A stretch of 64,000 nucleotides of DNA from Arcuatula senhousia. Its lineage: Eukaryota; Mollusca; Bivalvia; Mytilida; Mytilidae. Positions 34,474-45,686 of the stretch are shown here, piece after piece (the stretch's first letter is position 1; each line of letters opens with the position of its first letter). The position numbers and the translations under genes are program-made. Where the stretch lies: contig CAXARO010001692.1 of NCBI GenBank assembly GCA_963971305.1, forward strand, positions 16,522 to 80,521, given 5' to 3'. Under the pieces are notes generated by a model. That model saw only the letters and a program-made list of their open reading frames with translations. It searched no databases and had not been told where the DNA came from.

Positions 34474-36230
34474 TTAAAAACTTTATCATGATGATATTAT
34501 GTCGTATGGAATATCTTTTATTCAAAGATTTCATATTAGAAGTCACACATGCAAATGGAAGTGAATTAAAGGCAATTTGATATATAGACCTACCATATTA
34601 GTTTTCAACATATGCATGCATAATAACAAAGAGCTGTATCTCTAATAAAATGAGACAATTTCATACAATTGCAGTGTTATCGTTCTATTGTGCTATTTCA
34701 TTGGGATAAATAAATTATGAAAGAAAGATACAAGTACATGGAACTTGATTTGTTACCGAGCTGTTTAAAAGCATTTTTAGTATCTACTCATGCAATAAAA
34801 ATTATAAACAGGAGTCTTAGCTTTTAGTTTATAAAATTACTTTTTATATTGAAAAGAAAATTTCATCCACATTTGACTCTAGAGCAGAATACACATGATA
34901 CAATGACTTCTAGGTTGATGGGTTTTTTTGTGCAATATTACATTACATAGGTTACATAAGTACATGAACCTAAAACTCTGTGGTTACATTGGTAGTCTAA
35001 GATTCAAAACTGGCAAAAATAAATGTCAAAATTTATCAAACAAGAAAAAAACATCTAACTCGTGGCATTTGGACAACCCTGTTTGATCCAACAAAGAAAA
35101 AGTTAATAGAAGTACAAATAGATTTGTGTACTTTTAAATTGAGATATGCAAGAAGCAAAGAGGCACCAATGTGGCATTCCGAAGCCAAATGTCAAAAAGA
35201 TCGAAGGCAGAAAATAGTTAAACACCAAACGGAATAAAGCATGAACAAACAAGAAACACAAAAACATTGTGAACTCAAGTTGTAACGAGAGTGAACTCGG
35301 GTGCTCCAGATGAGTAAGCAGTTCCTGTCTAGTGCAACTGTTAAAAACACCTGTTAAAAACTACTGCAAAAATAGTCCACACAAATATTATTATAACTTG
35401 GGATCTACAGGTTCACACATACTGTTCATGACTTGCTGATTTATAAAAGATATACTTTCTTGCCTTCAGGAGTCCCTTATGGTCAATAAACAATGCTAAA
35501 CATCAATTCAAAATCAAAGTCCTTCATACAGAAAATGTACATGTTGGTTAAAGGAGCCTTAATAGTTCATTTGGTTGGTCCTGATATTAAGTTTTAAGTC
35601 TTAAGATTAAATAATGTAATAGAAAACAATGAGATGTGGAATAAGTGTACACGACACAGCCCACAATTAAACCGCAATTTAGAAAAACCACAATGGACAA
35701 CTGCCAGCAGCCTTCGACAAGGCTCTTTGGCACTGCTCGGGGTTCTGCAATTGGCCCATGGTTTAAATAAAATGCATATTAACTCAAATTAGCCATGCAA
35801 ATTTTATATAACGGTTTATTTCTTCCCCTATGAAATATCTTCCGAAGTCATGATTAAATGCATTATTTACGGAATAAAGCTGGATATTATTTAATAATAT
35901 GTCAAATCATGTAGTTATGAAATATTATCCATAAAATAATTTCCCCTTAAAACCCAGGGACCTGGAAGAAATATCACAGGTTATTGAATATCACAACCAG
36001 AAGAAATTATCTCCTACATTTACACTGGAAATTTTGTGAAAGCAACAAATTTTTTCTGGATACTGTCAGTGGTATTTTTGAAAATTTAATGGAAATCTCA
36101 AGGTGAACACCAAAAATCGCATGGATTTTTTTTTTACTTGCATTAAAATATACTGGATTTTTTATATTAATTGTGATTTTTTCCTGGAAATATAAAATTT
36201 TGGACTGATTTTTTTTCTGGAAATCCAGTA
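34474..36230. other. Right arm of the DNA transposon, no gene
   Basis: AT-rich. Includes a GAGAGTGAACTCGGGTGCTCC repeat fragment at 35287-35335 (also near 46.79 and 50.14 kb), a nested Penelope-type 3' fragment at 35615-35785, and AAATCCA-type subterminal words from about 36110. Confidence 0.5.
35615..35785 (-). repeat. Penelope-like 3'-region fragment inside the transposon
   Basis: Contains AATGAGATGTGGAATAAGTG, ACGACACAGCCCACAATTAAA and CTGCAATTGGCCCATGG, matching the copies at 39.25 and 42.62 kb in the same orientation. Confidence 0.6.
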
Positions 36231-36270
36231 TCTTCCACAGGGGGGGTACAGACTATTTCTGGAATAGCCC
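36231..36270 (-). repeat. Right terminal inverted repeat
   Basis: Exact reverse complement of 19066-19105. Followed by the AAT duplication at 36271-36273. Confidence 0.9.
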
Positions 36271-36273
36271 AAT

Positions 36274-36510
36274 ATGCATGTAAACAAGTCAGACAAAATC
36301 TCAAAATTCTTATCACTGACTAAAAATAATCAGTGAAATAATATATATATCAAAATTTCACCTCACTGACAACAATATTCAGTGAAATGACTAAATAAAT
36401 AAGGTCAGGTCCACGAAAAATATGACAACATAACTCGCGAACAATGTGACAAAAGCCCGCGAAAATTTTCCCGTGCAACTCGTGATGTCAAATATTAAAG
36501 AAAATTTTAA
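36274..36510 (-). other. 5' leader of the LTR retrotransposon
   Basis: Two CACTGA..ATCAGTG / CACTGA..TTCAGTG hairpin repeats (about 36328-36352, 36364-36386) match the one left of the DNA transposon at 19030-19048. Non-coding. Confidence 0.6.
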
Positions 36511-36522
36511 CACCTGACACCA
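36511..36522 (-). other. Primer binding site
   Basis: The minus strand reads TGGTGTCAGGTG just after the 5' LTR. TGG is the complement of tRNA CCA. The TGGTGTCA start resembles Leu-tRNA primer sites of mollusc gypsy elements, from memory. Confidence 0.65.
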
Positions 36523-36523
36523 A

Positions 36524-36757
36524 TATTGCAGTATTGACCGTCGGGGCTAAAGTATGACTCTATAGTTAATACCTGACATAATCCCTTGAGTTGCGGGGTA
36601 TAAATATACGGTTGACAACAAATGTAGGGCTTCAGTCGTATGCACGTCCTTTCAGTTTGGAATCTGGATCTGTTGTGTCTTCCTTCGGGCAACCAGTCGA
36701 GAGGTCACTTCCGGTTTGTCTAATTTTAGTATCGCCCATTCTGGGAACACTTCCACA
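36524..36757 (-). repeat. 5' LTR
   Basis: No mismatch to 14935-15168 when read base by base. The minus strand runs TGTGG...GCAATA. Outside it is CAGT, matching the sequence left of the other LTR. Confidence 0.9.
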
Positions 36758-36761
36758 CAGT

Positions 36762-37879
36762 TAAGAATGTCCCATACAGGAGATAGACGCTTACCAAAAC
36801 ACATTGATCGCATATTTGTAAATTTGATGGATCTAATGGCTGAATTAAGAGAATAATGGTTTTGAATTTGTTGACGTCTGGTCCAGATTTTGGGAAAATA
36901 TTTTAAACTCTTTTTAAAAAAGACATTTGTTGACTTTTTCATAACTGATAAGTTTCGCTGATTGCATATATCTTTGAGATCTAACGTAACACAAGGTTTA
37001 AGGCTCTACGATAGTTGTACAAAGTTATTTTGGGGACTATGTTGGAACTATTCTGTTCTTAACTAGAACTACTTTCTTATATGTGCACACCGGATGCCTT
37101 AACTAGGTCCCCTACATCAACAGACGCTGGATTTTTTGTTTCATGACGTCACCATGTATGCCGGAGGAATCCTGACGTGTTACAAATGTGATTCTTTCAA
37201 CGTCCGCACATGGCCAATTTCAATTCAAACTATAAACACGAAAATCTGTTAAGAAACTATAAGAGAGACGTAACCTCCAAGCTGTAAAAACGCTACTAAA
37301 AGCCTTCCTTACCACGATTCAAATCAAATATTTGTGATTTATTAAAGCACTATATTCGACGAGCAGGGTACCCCAGGTTTGAGTACCCTTCAGCCCATTG
37401 TTCTCCTCCTCTATCCGGTTGAGAAGCTACGAGATACATTTGTTCCCCTTTGATTTTTTTCCGAAAATTATAAAACACAACCTTTTATAACATGATCTGC
37501 TTGTTTATCTTGGAGAAACGCAAAACAATTCCATATCGAAAAGACCAGTTTATAAATAAAACAACTTAAAGCATGCAAGCTACTTTTTTTCGAAGTGCAA
37601 AGTCTTGGTGTTCACCCTTATTTTCATTTACAATAGAGTATCACCCATATATACCAAACGGGATCTTATACAGTTAAGAGGTGAAATCATCCTCTATCGG
37701 ATGGAAGGGTTTTATCTAAATGGATACCTTGGGCCTCATCGGGAACCGGAGTAGCTACCCGGTTCCAACATGGCTCGGCGGGTTTGCCATTAAAAAAACC
37801 CGATCCTGGTCTGTTGGTATCAGCCCAGGCGAGGGAAGACCAGATCGCATCCATCGGAACATCAAAACACAAACCGGTT
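36762..37879. other. Host DNA between the LTR element and the transporter exon
   Basis: No confident gene. 37690-37879 is GC-richer and open on both strands (for example 37687-37872 minus), but lacks motifs. It follows the transporter exon on the minus strand and may be intron or an inserted repeat. Confidence 0.35.
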
Positions 37880-38231
37880 CACTGGATTTTGTTATCTGGT
37901 TGAATGCTATTGATTGCTTTTGGGTAATAGCATTGCTCAATGACGTCATCAATATTGTCAAAATGGCGACGATAACATGGCTTGGTGAAATTGACCTGTC
38001 GTACTTTATACTTGTCGAACCAGTTGAAAAAAGAGCTTGTACGATTCCACATGTAAATAACTGGATGTGCGTCATAAATATGGTAATACACACTGGTGAA
38101 TCGGTATTAGACCGAAGAAGTGTCTTGTTCCATGCTGCAAACATAGCACTGAATGACCACCATAACACCAAAATGGCGATCGCGATTGGGCCCTGGATGA
38201 TGTGTGTCCCATTAAACTTGTTCTTATCCAT
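37880..38231 (-). CDS. Exon of a probable SLC35/TPT-type membrane transporter
   Basis: Starting at the ATG on 38231-38229 (context ATAATGG, better than the ATG 27 bases upstream), the exon encodes MDKNKFNGTHIIQG and then at least three hydrophobic segments: IAIAILVLWWSFSAMFAAWNK, ITIFMTHIQLFTCGIVQALF and VIVAILTILMTSL. WNK in the first helix and NAITQKQSIAFNQITKSSEP in the last resemble the nucleotide-sugar/triose-phosphate transporter superfamily. The exon probably ends near a weak donor CCG|GTTTGT at 37879. The frame stays open to 37755, but the sequence there is no longer membrane-like. Remaining exons are not visible in the window. The substrate cannot be told. Confidence 0.5.
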
Positions 38232-40389
38232 TATTAAGATATTGAAATAGCAATTCACATTTACACAGTTTTCCTTTATAAGTTTTATTCCATATGTCGC
38301 ACAACATCTGTTTTATACAACACAACAAATCGATAGCTTATATTTTTTTGTAAATGTCAGTGAAGAAGACATTGGCTTAAAGCTCGCAAAGACTCGTAGA
38401 TAAGAAAATATCCAAGTGTTGCCATGGAACCCAAATACGATATTCAAAGTATATACAAAGAATAAGACGGGATAATTTGAATCGCAAGAACTAGATGAAA
38501 TTTGTTCCCGCCGTTTTTTTTCTTTATATGTTCCTTTTGCTGCTCTGCAATATTAACTGACCCAAACAAATATCAAGTTATCTGTGAAATTTTTTTTTAT
38601 ATTAGAATAAATACAAAGGTTATGTTTCTCCTATTTTAGTGTTTTTCAACAAGAAATTTCTCATCAAAGTCGTAATAAATACGGGATTCTTTCTTTCTAA
38701 TGAGTGCAGATGCGGGTTTGTCATAAAGTTAATGTTATTTTATTCTTAACTGGATTTGACCTACTATACATTCATTTGATTATTTACCATGGGAAGGGTG
38801 TGTCCAACACGCAGAAAACATTATCCTTCCGGAACACTGATTTACACCCATTTTGATGCGTGAGTTTGGATCAGATATAATATATGGTTTTTATGGTTGT
38901 AGAACTAAAAGTCTTTGCCCTTGATAGTTAATTTGAGCGTTGTTTGGGTAAGCAAGAGAAAAAACACACAATTTGGTTTTCCAATTTTGTGATTTCAAAC
39001 GTTCTATGGTATTATAACACCTAGTAAGGGGTAAGGTTTTGGATTAAAAAAATCGAGTAAGAAATATTTTCTGCAAAAAGTATTTATTTTTAAAGATCTC
39101 GACAAAATAATAGTCTCTTCCGCCAAATACTTTTTTCATTAAAAAGCCGATTCAAAATATCAAGGAAACTTCCAGGCCTAAAGGAGTATGTTCGAAAAGG
39201 GCCAAAACGGCCCTTAATTTAAAATTTGAGACAGTGTAGACAACTTGCTGCTAGAATTGTTATAATAGAAAATAATGAGATGTGGAATAAGTGTACGCGA
39301 CACAGCACACAATAAAGCAGCAATTTAGAAAAAAACACAATGGACAACCACCAGAAGCCTTCAACGAGGTCAGAAGGCGCTACCCGTAGTTCTGCAATTG
39401 GCCCATGGTCTAAATAAAATGCAAATAATTCAAATCCAGTCCTGAAATAGTCACAGAAAAACCCCCTATCTTAAACTTGGAACAGAAAACATCAAAAAGA
39501 CCAGTACAAACGCTTTATAAAACGTCACAAATTGTGCATGTTTGACCAAAATTTTATCTTGGTAACAATAATCACTCTTAAATAATAAATTGATAAGCAA
39601 AAACCAATCTTGGTCAGAGAGTGCGGCCACATTTGATTTTGGTACTTTAATGGTGACAAATGGTAAATAATCGACAAAAATAAGATTTTTCTTCCTAATC
39701 CAATCTTTAAGATGTGACCGAAATTTTTTTTATCAAACTGCTCACAGTTCCAGTTCCTGTAGGTAACGATCCGTACACTTATCACTGCACCAGGCTTTCC
39801 GGGCTTCTTTTTAATTACCTCCTTTTGACCCCTACTTTCTGAATAAAAAACAATAAAAAGAACTCGCATACCTATATGCATTACGCAACAACAGTGTTCA
39901 TAGTATAGCCTAAATACTTCTACTCAACTTCACTTTGAAATAGTACGTACTCATTTAAACCGGCGTTAAAACAAATTTAAGTAATTCATCTAAGAAATAA
40001 AAATATTACAGAAAATTTTATATTTTCATGGCTAGCTGTAGCAAAATTTTTAAAATTTATTCAAATAAAAAAATGTCAAGAATCTTCATGGAATTCACAC
40101 AAGCCTGTAGCAGTGGGATAATCCTGACCTACTTTTGTCGGGAAGGATAGGCCTCATACGAAGAAGTTGACAATTTTATCACAGGAAAACTGTTATACAA
40201 GTGAAATAAAGGTAACCTGTGAGTTATAATAACACCATCCATTTAGATTACTGGAGCCAAATTCCTGAAGATACTCAAGTTGAATGGTCGGTCCCAAATT
40301 CTTGTGACAAAATATTACTACATGTAATATCAATTTACATAATGTCGGCTGAAAAAGGGGTGAAAACATGCATCTTTAAACTTACATAT
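38232..40389. other. Intergenic stretch with Penelope-type repeat
   Basis: AT-rich. Contains the dispersed repeat at 39255-39520 and a small hairpin GGGCCAAAACGGCCC at about 39198-39212. No gene. Confidence 0.4.
39255..39520 (-). repeat. Penelope-like 3'-region fragment
   Basis: Shares AATGAGATGTGGAATAAGTG, GTACGCGACACAGC and TCTGCAATTGGCCCATGG with the other copies. Inverted relative to the plus-strand elements at 52-53 and 57-59 kb. Confidence 0.6.
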
Positions 40390-43300
40390 TTAAATGAGCA
40401 AATTCCCCAGTAAATCAACGGTAACGCTAGGATCATTATAGTTCAGATTGTACTTCATCGAGTATAAATATAGCTTTAGCTCTGACGTAAAGAAAATGTA
40501 ATTGTCGAATGACAACGGATCTTTCAAAACAGCAGCTGTATCCGCCGGAAGTTGGGTCCAAGGATTCAAATTTTGTCCATTCTGATTGTATTCTTTGTTG
40601 GAAAGCGGAATGTTAGCAAAGTATGGCAGGAAATTACCATAATATAGAACTTCTCCGTTTTCGAAGAAATATCTTTCCTGCGTGCCATATTTTGACCTCA
40701 GCACGGCCCAGGTTGGGTTCGATGGGAAAACGGCCAGGCTTTGGAATGATGTTCTCGCTTTCAAATGGTTTGCAATGGTCTTGGGATAACCTGATTCTTC
40801 GTGTTGGTTCCATCCGGCTATGATAATTGACCAGACTAAGGAATCTAGATATATAAGAAGCAAAAAGTTACTAAATCTTTCAAAGTTTGTTTAAAAGCCA
40901 AAACCAAAAGACAAAAAAAAAGATAATGAACTACCATATATTGACAGGTGGCTATCAAGACGGAGATGCCGACACTAATTTCTATAATAACTACTGGAAA
41001 ATTTATCAATAATCAATTTTCAATGTAATACTTTTAATGAAAAAAATATTTTTTGTTGGTACCTATTTTCGTTGTTTGGGGAAAATTGATAACTAAGTAG
41101 TTCGTGGATTTTTGAATTCGTGGTCCTGAAAATTGCTTCACACAAACCGATGCAAATTTTACTTTTCGTTTGGTATCAAATTTTGCGGGTCAAAGCCACC
41201 CACGATAACCACGAAAATTGATAGCCAACGAATAATAATGAAACCACAGTAATCTAATTTCTATATGATACTTTAAATAAAACAGATTTCGTTTTCTATT
41301 GGTAGTATTTGGATTGGTATTGAATATAATATAATAAGTTTTTAATCGATCGCAAGAGATTGAAGGTTGATATCTGTCTTCATTGGGAATTTTTTTAATT
41401 GCCGCTTGTTTATGCAGATTGTGTCGCGCACACTTTTTCCATATCTCATTTTTGTTTATTTATCTTACATGTAATTTTTAATTTGTTACTACAATATGCA
41501 GACGCCTGTGTCACAAACCCCGACAGTATACCAGTTTTAGTTCAATGTTAAGTAACATTGACCCAAATAACAAACAATAACAATCAATTATTTTATCAAT
41601 TTTAGAAAATAAATAAATGTTTTTAAGTTTTTCAAACCTTTTCTTCAATTAATAGGTTGACCCACATTTTGACCTTCACATGTTTTTGTTACCTGTGTAA
41701 AATTCAACTCGATCACCATTCCACGAGTGGATTGCTCTGATTTCTGATAATTCTGGAAGTGTTCCAGGGAAAGCTTTGAATACGTCTGTGAATTTCTGTA
41801 CCGGAAGACACGGCCCCGTGGTATACATTTTTATGATGTCATCATATACATAAACACCATCTGGTGTTAAGACAACAATGTCTGCGGCAGAGTGTTGGTG
41901 ACAAGTACTCTGTACAGTTTCAACTGTTCCAATTATGTAAGACTAAAAAAAATATATAAACAATAAACCTAAAGTCTCGACAGATTTTGATACCTACATA
42001 TCGAGATTTGATGATCCACCATCGGAAACCTTGTACAAATCTTAAATAATATTTTTTTGAGTTTGGTTCCTTGTTCTTGTATTGTACTTGAAACATGCCT
42101 TTTAGTGTTATTCGCCTTTCGACGATTGGATAAAGTGTTTCTGATTAGTCTTAAACAGATCAAAAATACAACTGTATTGGACATTTTGTTGTGTATTCGA
42201 TGTTGGTTTGAATATTTGTTTTCGTGTGGTTTTTTTTTTGGTAAATTTGTTCAAATGCTGCATAGTTAAAAGAACATAAAGAATAACAACTAACACTGTT
42301 AGGTGTAGCTGTAGAAACGTCTTGTTCCGTTGTAACTTCAGGCTCTGTGGTGCCAACTTCTGTTGTTATGGCAACATCGTTTGAACTGTCTATGAACAAA
42401 TTACGTGTCATTGAACACATGTTTGGAAAGGAAGCGTACAAGTAGGGCTGTGCTTGAGTACTTCGACCAATCAAATAACATTTCCGGTCTTTCGAAGAAC
42501 TGAAGTCACTCACGTCTATACTTATTTGTATGCATGCATCATACACCATGCAGAGTAGTACACAATCCTCCTAAAAATAGAGAAAATGTGCTGCATGCAT
42601 TCATCTGCACTTTCAATTGTTAATAGAAAATAATGAGATGTGGAATAAGTGTACGCGACACAGCCCACAATTAAACGGCAATTTAGAAAATTTAAACCAC
42701 AATGGACAAACGCCAGCAGATTTGGCATTTAACCTTAACCTTAAGTTAAGGTTAGGAACTACCAAATGAGGACCCCTCTTAAAGCAACCAAATTTGAAAC
42801 CAACAACATTGGCTAGAATAGAAATAATATACATAAGGTTGCCATTAAGTTAGGATGCAAGGTTACATATCAGTAGCAGATATTTGATGTTAATGGCCAT
42901 ATTGCTTACAATAAATGGATCAAATGATAACACTGGATCGATACGAAAATGTTATTAAAAATAAAATAAAAAAGGATTTTTTTTTATATTCTCTTTCTAA
43001 AAGTCTGACTTTTAATTATCAAAATACACAGATGAACATTCATGACGTTTTTTGTACAATGAGATTTGTTATTGATAATATTCAGTGAGATTTAAACTTG
43101 TGCCGAGAGCACTTGCACTCTCCAAAACCAGAATTGGAAAAGTTGGTAAGAAAAGATGGCCGTTATCTTATACTTGAACAGAGAAATGTGTTCTGTAATA
43201 GTTTGTAACTTTTTCTGGAAAAAAAAATTGTCACCAATTGCATTTTTTAAAATCAATTAAAGAAGGAACACCTATTTGGAGTGAAAAGGTTCCAAGATAA

Positions 43301-43932
43301 AAAAGGTTTTGCCTTTCATTTAATATGCTATCCATTCAGTTGTTTTTTTTATTTCTGTGTTTTATGTTGACTGTTGTCTGTTTTTTTTCGTCCTGTTTTC
43401 TTTGGTGAAAACAAAATAACCGAACTTGGAGGATCAATCTCAAAGTCCAAGAGAAAAGACAAAACATGGAAAACACACCAGCATAGTTATAGATCGTAAT
43501 GGTCTTGACTTGGTACAGGCATTTCAAATTAAACACCATGCATGCATAGACGGTTGTTATGCATGAGTGGGCCAGCTCGTCTATTCCTATTGTGTCTTAC
43601 ACTGACAACCCTGCTGTTTTTGTTAATAAAGCGTGGCTAAACCCACAATACACGCCTGTACCAAGATAGGACCATTGTCAACTTCACTTTTTGCTCAGTT
43701 CGATCGTTTTTGATTTTTTCCTTTATAAATTTAGCTTTTTGTTGCATTCTACTTAAACAGAAATACTAAGAGTACTTACAATTTTATTAACGGTGTGCTC
43801 GCTTAGTCTATAGTTTAAAATCGTCACATCACATTTATCCTTTCGAAATGTTGATTCCAACGCACCATTCGTAAAACTAATATAGAATGTCGTGCAAATT
43901 AAGGAAAAGATAATGGATTTAACGCTTTTCAT
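40390..43932 (-). CDS. Secreted PAN-like/hemopexin-like protein, copy A (4 exons)
   Basis: Exons on the minus strand are 43780-43932, 42295-42570, 41693-41942 and 40390-40835 (153, 276, 250 and 446 nt). All are GT..AG with phases 0, 0 and 1, and total 374 codons plus stop. Residues 1-23 are a signal peptide (MKSVKSIIFSLICTTFYISF). Exon 2 starts EDCVLLCMVYDACIQISI and contains KCYLIG, a PAN/apple-like Cys pattern, then a T/E-rich linker (TTEVGTTEPEVTTE). Exons 3-4 resemble hemopexin blades: DGVYVYDD, IRAIHSWNGDRVEFY, W...SGYPKTIANHL and ERYFFENGEVLYY. Secretion, and binding of a ligand or matrix partner, is likely; the true function is unknown. Two related genes follow upstream in tandem. Confidence 0.7.
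42622..42760 (-). repeat. Penelope-like 3'-region fragment in intron 1 of copy A
   Basis: Begins AATAGAAAATAATGAGATGTG and includes GTACGCGACACAGCCCACAA. Another piece of the same family, GAACTTGGAGGATCAATCTC to CTTGGTACAGGCATTTC, lies at 43420-43530 in the same intron. Confidence 0.6.
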
Positions 43933-45217
43933 TGTTCTCCACTGTGATTTCTCGGTTTGTAATTAAAAAAAAACAAAACAAAAAGAAACATAAAAAATCC
44001 AAAGTAAAATAAAACCTTTTTTTGATTTCTCGGTTTGTAATTAAAACAAAAACAAAAAAAGCATAAAAAATCCAAAGTAAAATAAACCTTTTTTTTAGAT
44101 ATGAAAAAAATAGGACAAATTTAGAAGAATCTTATATTTTCACATCTAAACTATAAATAAAATACTTTAACATGGAACTAGCCAATCATTGGAATTATGT
44201 ATATATTGCAAATGTATTTGATTTGTCAATATTCAGATTGATTTCAATTAAAATTGTTTTAAGGTTAATTGTCAAACTCTTCCGTCCCCCATTGACATCA
44301 ATCGTCAACTGCCGAAAATCAATGTCGTAATTTATCTCTATTGTCGTAAAATGTTCACTCAATATAATGTTGATGAAGGTGTTAGAATTATTTATCTTTA
44401 GACTTGACAAATGTTTTATCTAAGAACACCGTTATTGTAAATGTAACTTATTATTACAAACAGTTCATTAATTCGAACTTTTTTTTACTTAAATTGAATT
44501 GATTTTTGAACATTTACTTTAAACCTGCCTGAAAACAATTCATTAGCTAATACCATTCTCTTTTCAATACATAGGCATTGAAGTAATTTCTATATTCCAA
44601 ACCTTTGTAATCTAATGGTCATTTTTTTCTGCTTGAAAAAATCCGTTAAAGGACAAACCAAAACATCATAACAATTCAACATCTGCACTTTGGGAGAATA
44701 AAACTCCATATGAGTGCATGGTGTCTTCAATAACATTTCATCAGTCAAAAAAAAAAATTCAACTGATGGGAGTCCTAACCCAGTGTTAACATTTTTTTTT
44801 GTCAAATCGTTGCTATAAGGCTTTACTTTATATAATTGTAATCAGTACTATTATTACTTCTGAAATAAGATATCATGAACTTTTCAATTATCTTGTCTCA
44901 CATAATTCATATTTCAATACCAATAATGTCCTTGAATTTGTTTTTGTCTTTGGTGACATTGAAACTGACTGGGGAGTTTAACGTCTTCACTATACCTAGT
45001 TATAGGTAATAGGTGTCTTCGAAAACAATATCAATTACTCTGGAATGTCTTTAAAAGGTATTAAACACCTAAGGGATATAACTCTAAAATAGCAATTGAA
45101 AGTTTTAGTCCGGTACATCTATACAAAGAAATCAAGCTTCTCAGTGACCAGAAAAGAAAATGTTTACACTCTTATATGTTCAATGAAAATTTTCAAAAGA
45201 ATTAGATTTTGCAGTTT
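43933..45217. other. Upstream region of copy A, no gene
   Basis: AT-rich. A short direct duplication, GATTTCTCGGTTTGTAATTAAAA, occurs at about 43949 and 44025. No gene or clear promoter element seen. Confidence 0.4.
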
Positions 45218-45257
45218 TACAAATACCAAAACGCGGGTATGAACGGTCAATTTGGAT

Positions 45258-45303
45258 ATGCTATATATCGATATTTCAAGGAGTAACCTCTCATCAGTAG
45301 CAT
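45258..45303 (-). ncRNA. Hammerhead ribozyme, type B (copy 1)
   Basis: The minus strand reads AUGCUA-CUGAUGA-GAGGUUACUCCUU-GAAA-UAUCGAUAUA-UAGCAU. Stem I is 6 perfect pairs, the CUGAUGA and GAAA core is complete, stem II is GAGG/CCUU with a UUACU loop, helix III is 3 bp, and the AUA cleavage triplet precedes UAGCAU. This is a full type I hammerhead with a short helix III, as in animal retrozymes and Penelope-like elements. Confidence 0.85.
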
Positions 45304-45640
45304 TGAAATCAAAACATTGGAAGGTCAAATTCCAAAACTGTTGAAAACGAAAAGTACTCAAAACCAAAACGTTCGAACAAGAAAGCCAAATCCAGCACCG
45401 AGGATATCGACCATGTGCATTACAAGGAAAGAAACCTGGTGTTTTAAACAATTTTGAATTAAAAAAACGGAAATTTCAGCGACAAAAATATTAGAAATTT
45501 TATGGTAAATCGTGTCAGACAAGTCTGACTACCAGGCTTGTGATTACCCTCGGGGACCTCTGGTCCACCAGCAGCGGTTATCGCCCGGTGGTTTCAAAAT
45601 TACAAATACCAAAACGCAGGTATGAACGGTCAATTTGGAT

Positions 45641-45686
45641 ATGCTATATATCGATATTTCAAGGAGTAACCTCTCATCAGTAGCAT
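45641..45686 (-). ncRNA. Hammerhead ribozyme, type B (copy 2)
   Basis: Same sequence and fold as the copy at 45258-45303, one repeat unit downstream. Two ribozymes in tandem would let a transcript cut itself into a 383-nt monomer. Confidence 0.85.

Larger units (their letters stand above)
19066..36270. mobile_element. 17.2-kb DNA transposon encoding OTU-DDE-SAP and SAM-domain proteins
   Basis: Perfect 40-bp terminal inverted repeats (19066-19105 and 36231-36270) start GGGCTATTCCAGAAATAGTC. AAT flanks both ends (19063-19065, 36271-36273), a 3-bp target duplication. Subterminal DNA at the left carries four CCATGG words within 245 bp (19128, 19215, 19278, 19365) in an AAATCCATGGAAAT context; the right end has related AAAAATCCAGTA / AAAATCCATGCG words. 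Two divergent spliced genes share a 275-bp intergenic space near 31.25-31.52 kb. A 3-bp duplication and G-rich ends recall PIF/Harbinger, Zator or CMC, but the gene content fits none I can name. Several smaller elements have inserted into it. Confidence 0.85.
14931..36761 (-). mobile_element. Ty3/gypsy-like LTR retrotransposon with TatD cargo, split by a 17.2-kb DNA transposon
   Basis: Two 234-bp direct repeats (14935-15168, 36524-36757) show no difference by eye. On the minus strand the order is 5' LTR, primer binding site, leader, [inserted DNA transposon 19066-36270], leader, pol tail, TatD-type ORF, polypurine tract, 3' LTR. CAGT (plus strand; ACTG on minus) lies just outside both LTRs (14931-14934, 36758-36761) as a target duplication. 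Removing the insert leaves an element of about 4.6 kb. Gag, protease, RT, RNase H and the integrase core are absent, so it would need trans help. Identical LTRs imply recent insertion, and the DNA transposon must be younger still. Confidence 0.85.

Noticed and set aside
14935..36757. A single giant 21.8-kb LTR element
   Set aside because: The 40-bp inverted ends and AAT duplication at 19066/36270 show that most of the interior is a separate DNA transposon.
36772..36864. Short plus-strand frame MSHTGDRRLPKHIDRIFVNL
   Set aside because: About 30 codons with no context or motif; the opposite strand is open too.
44738..44760. CTGATGA on the minus strand
   Set aside because: No GAAA at the right distance and no stem II or stem I pairing.
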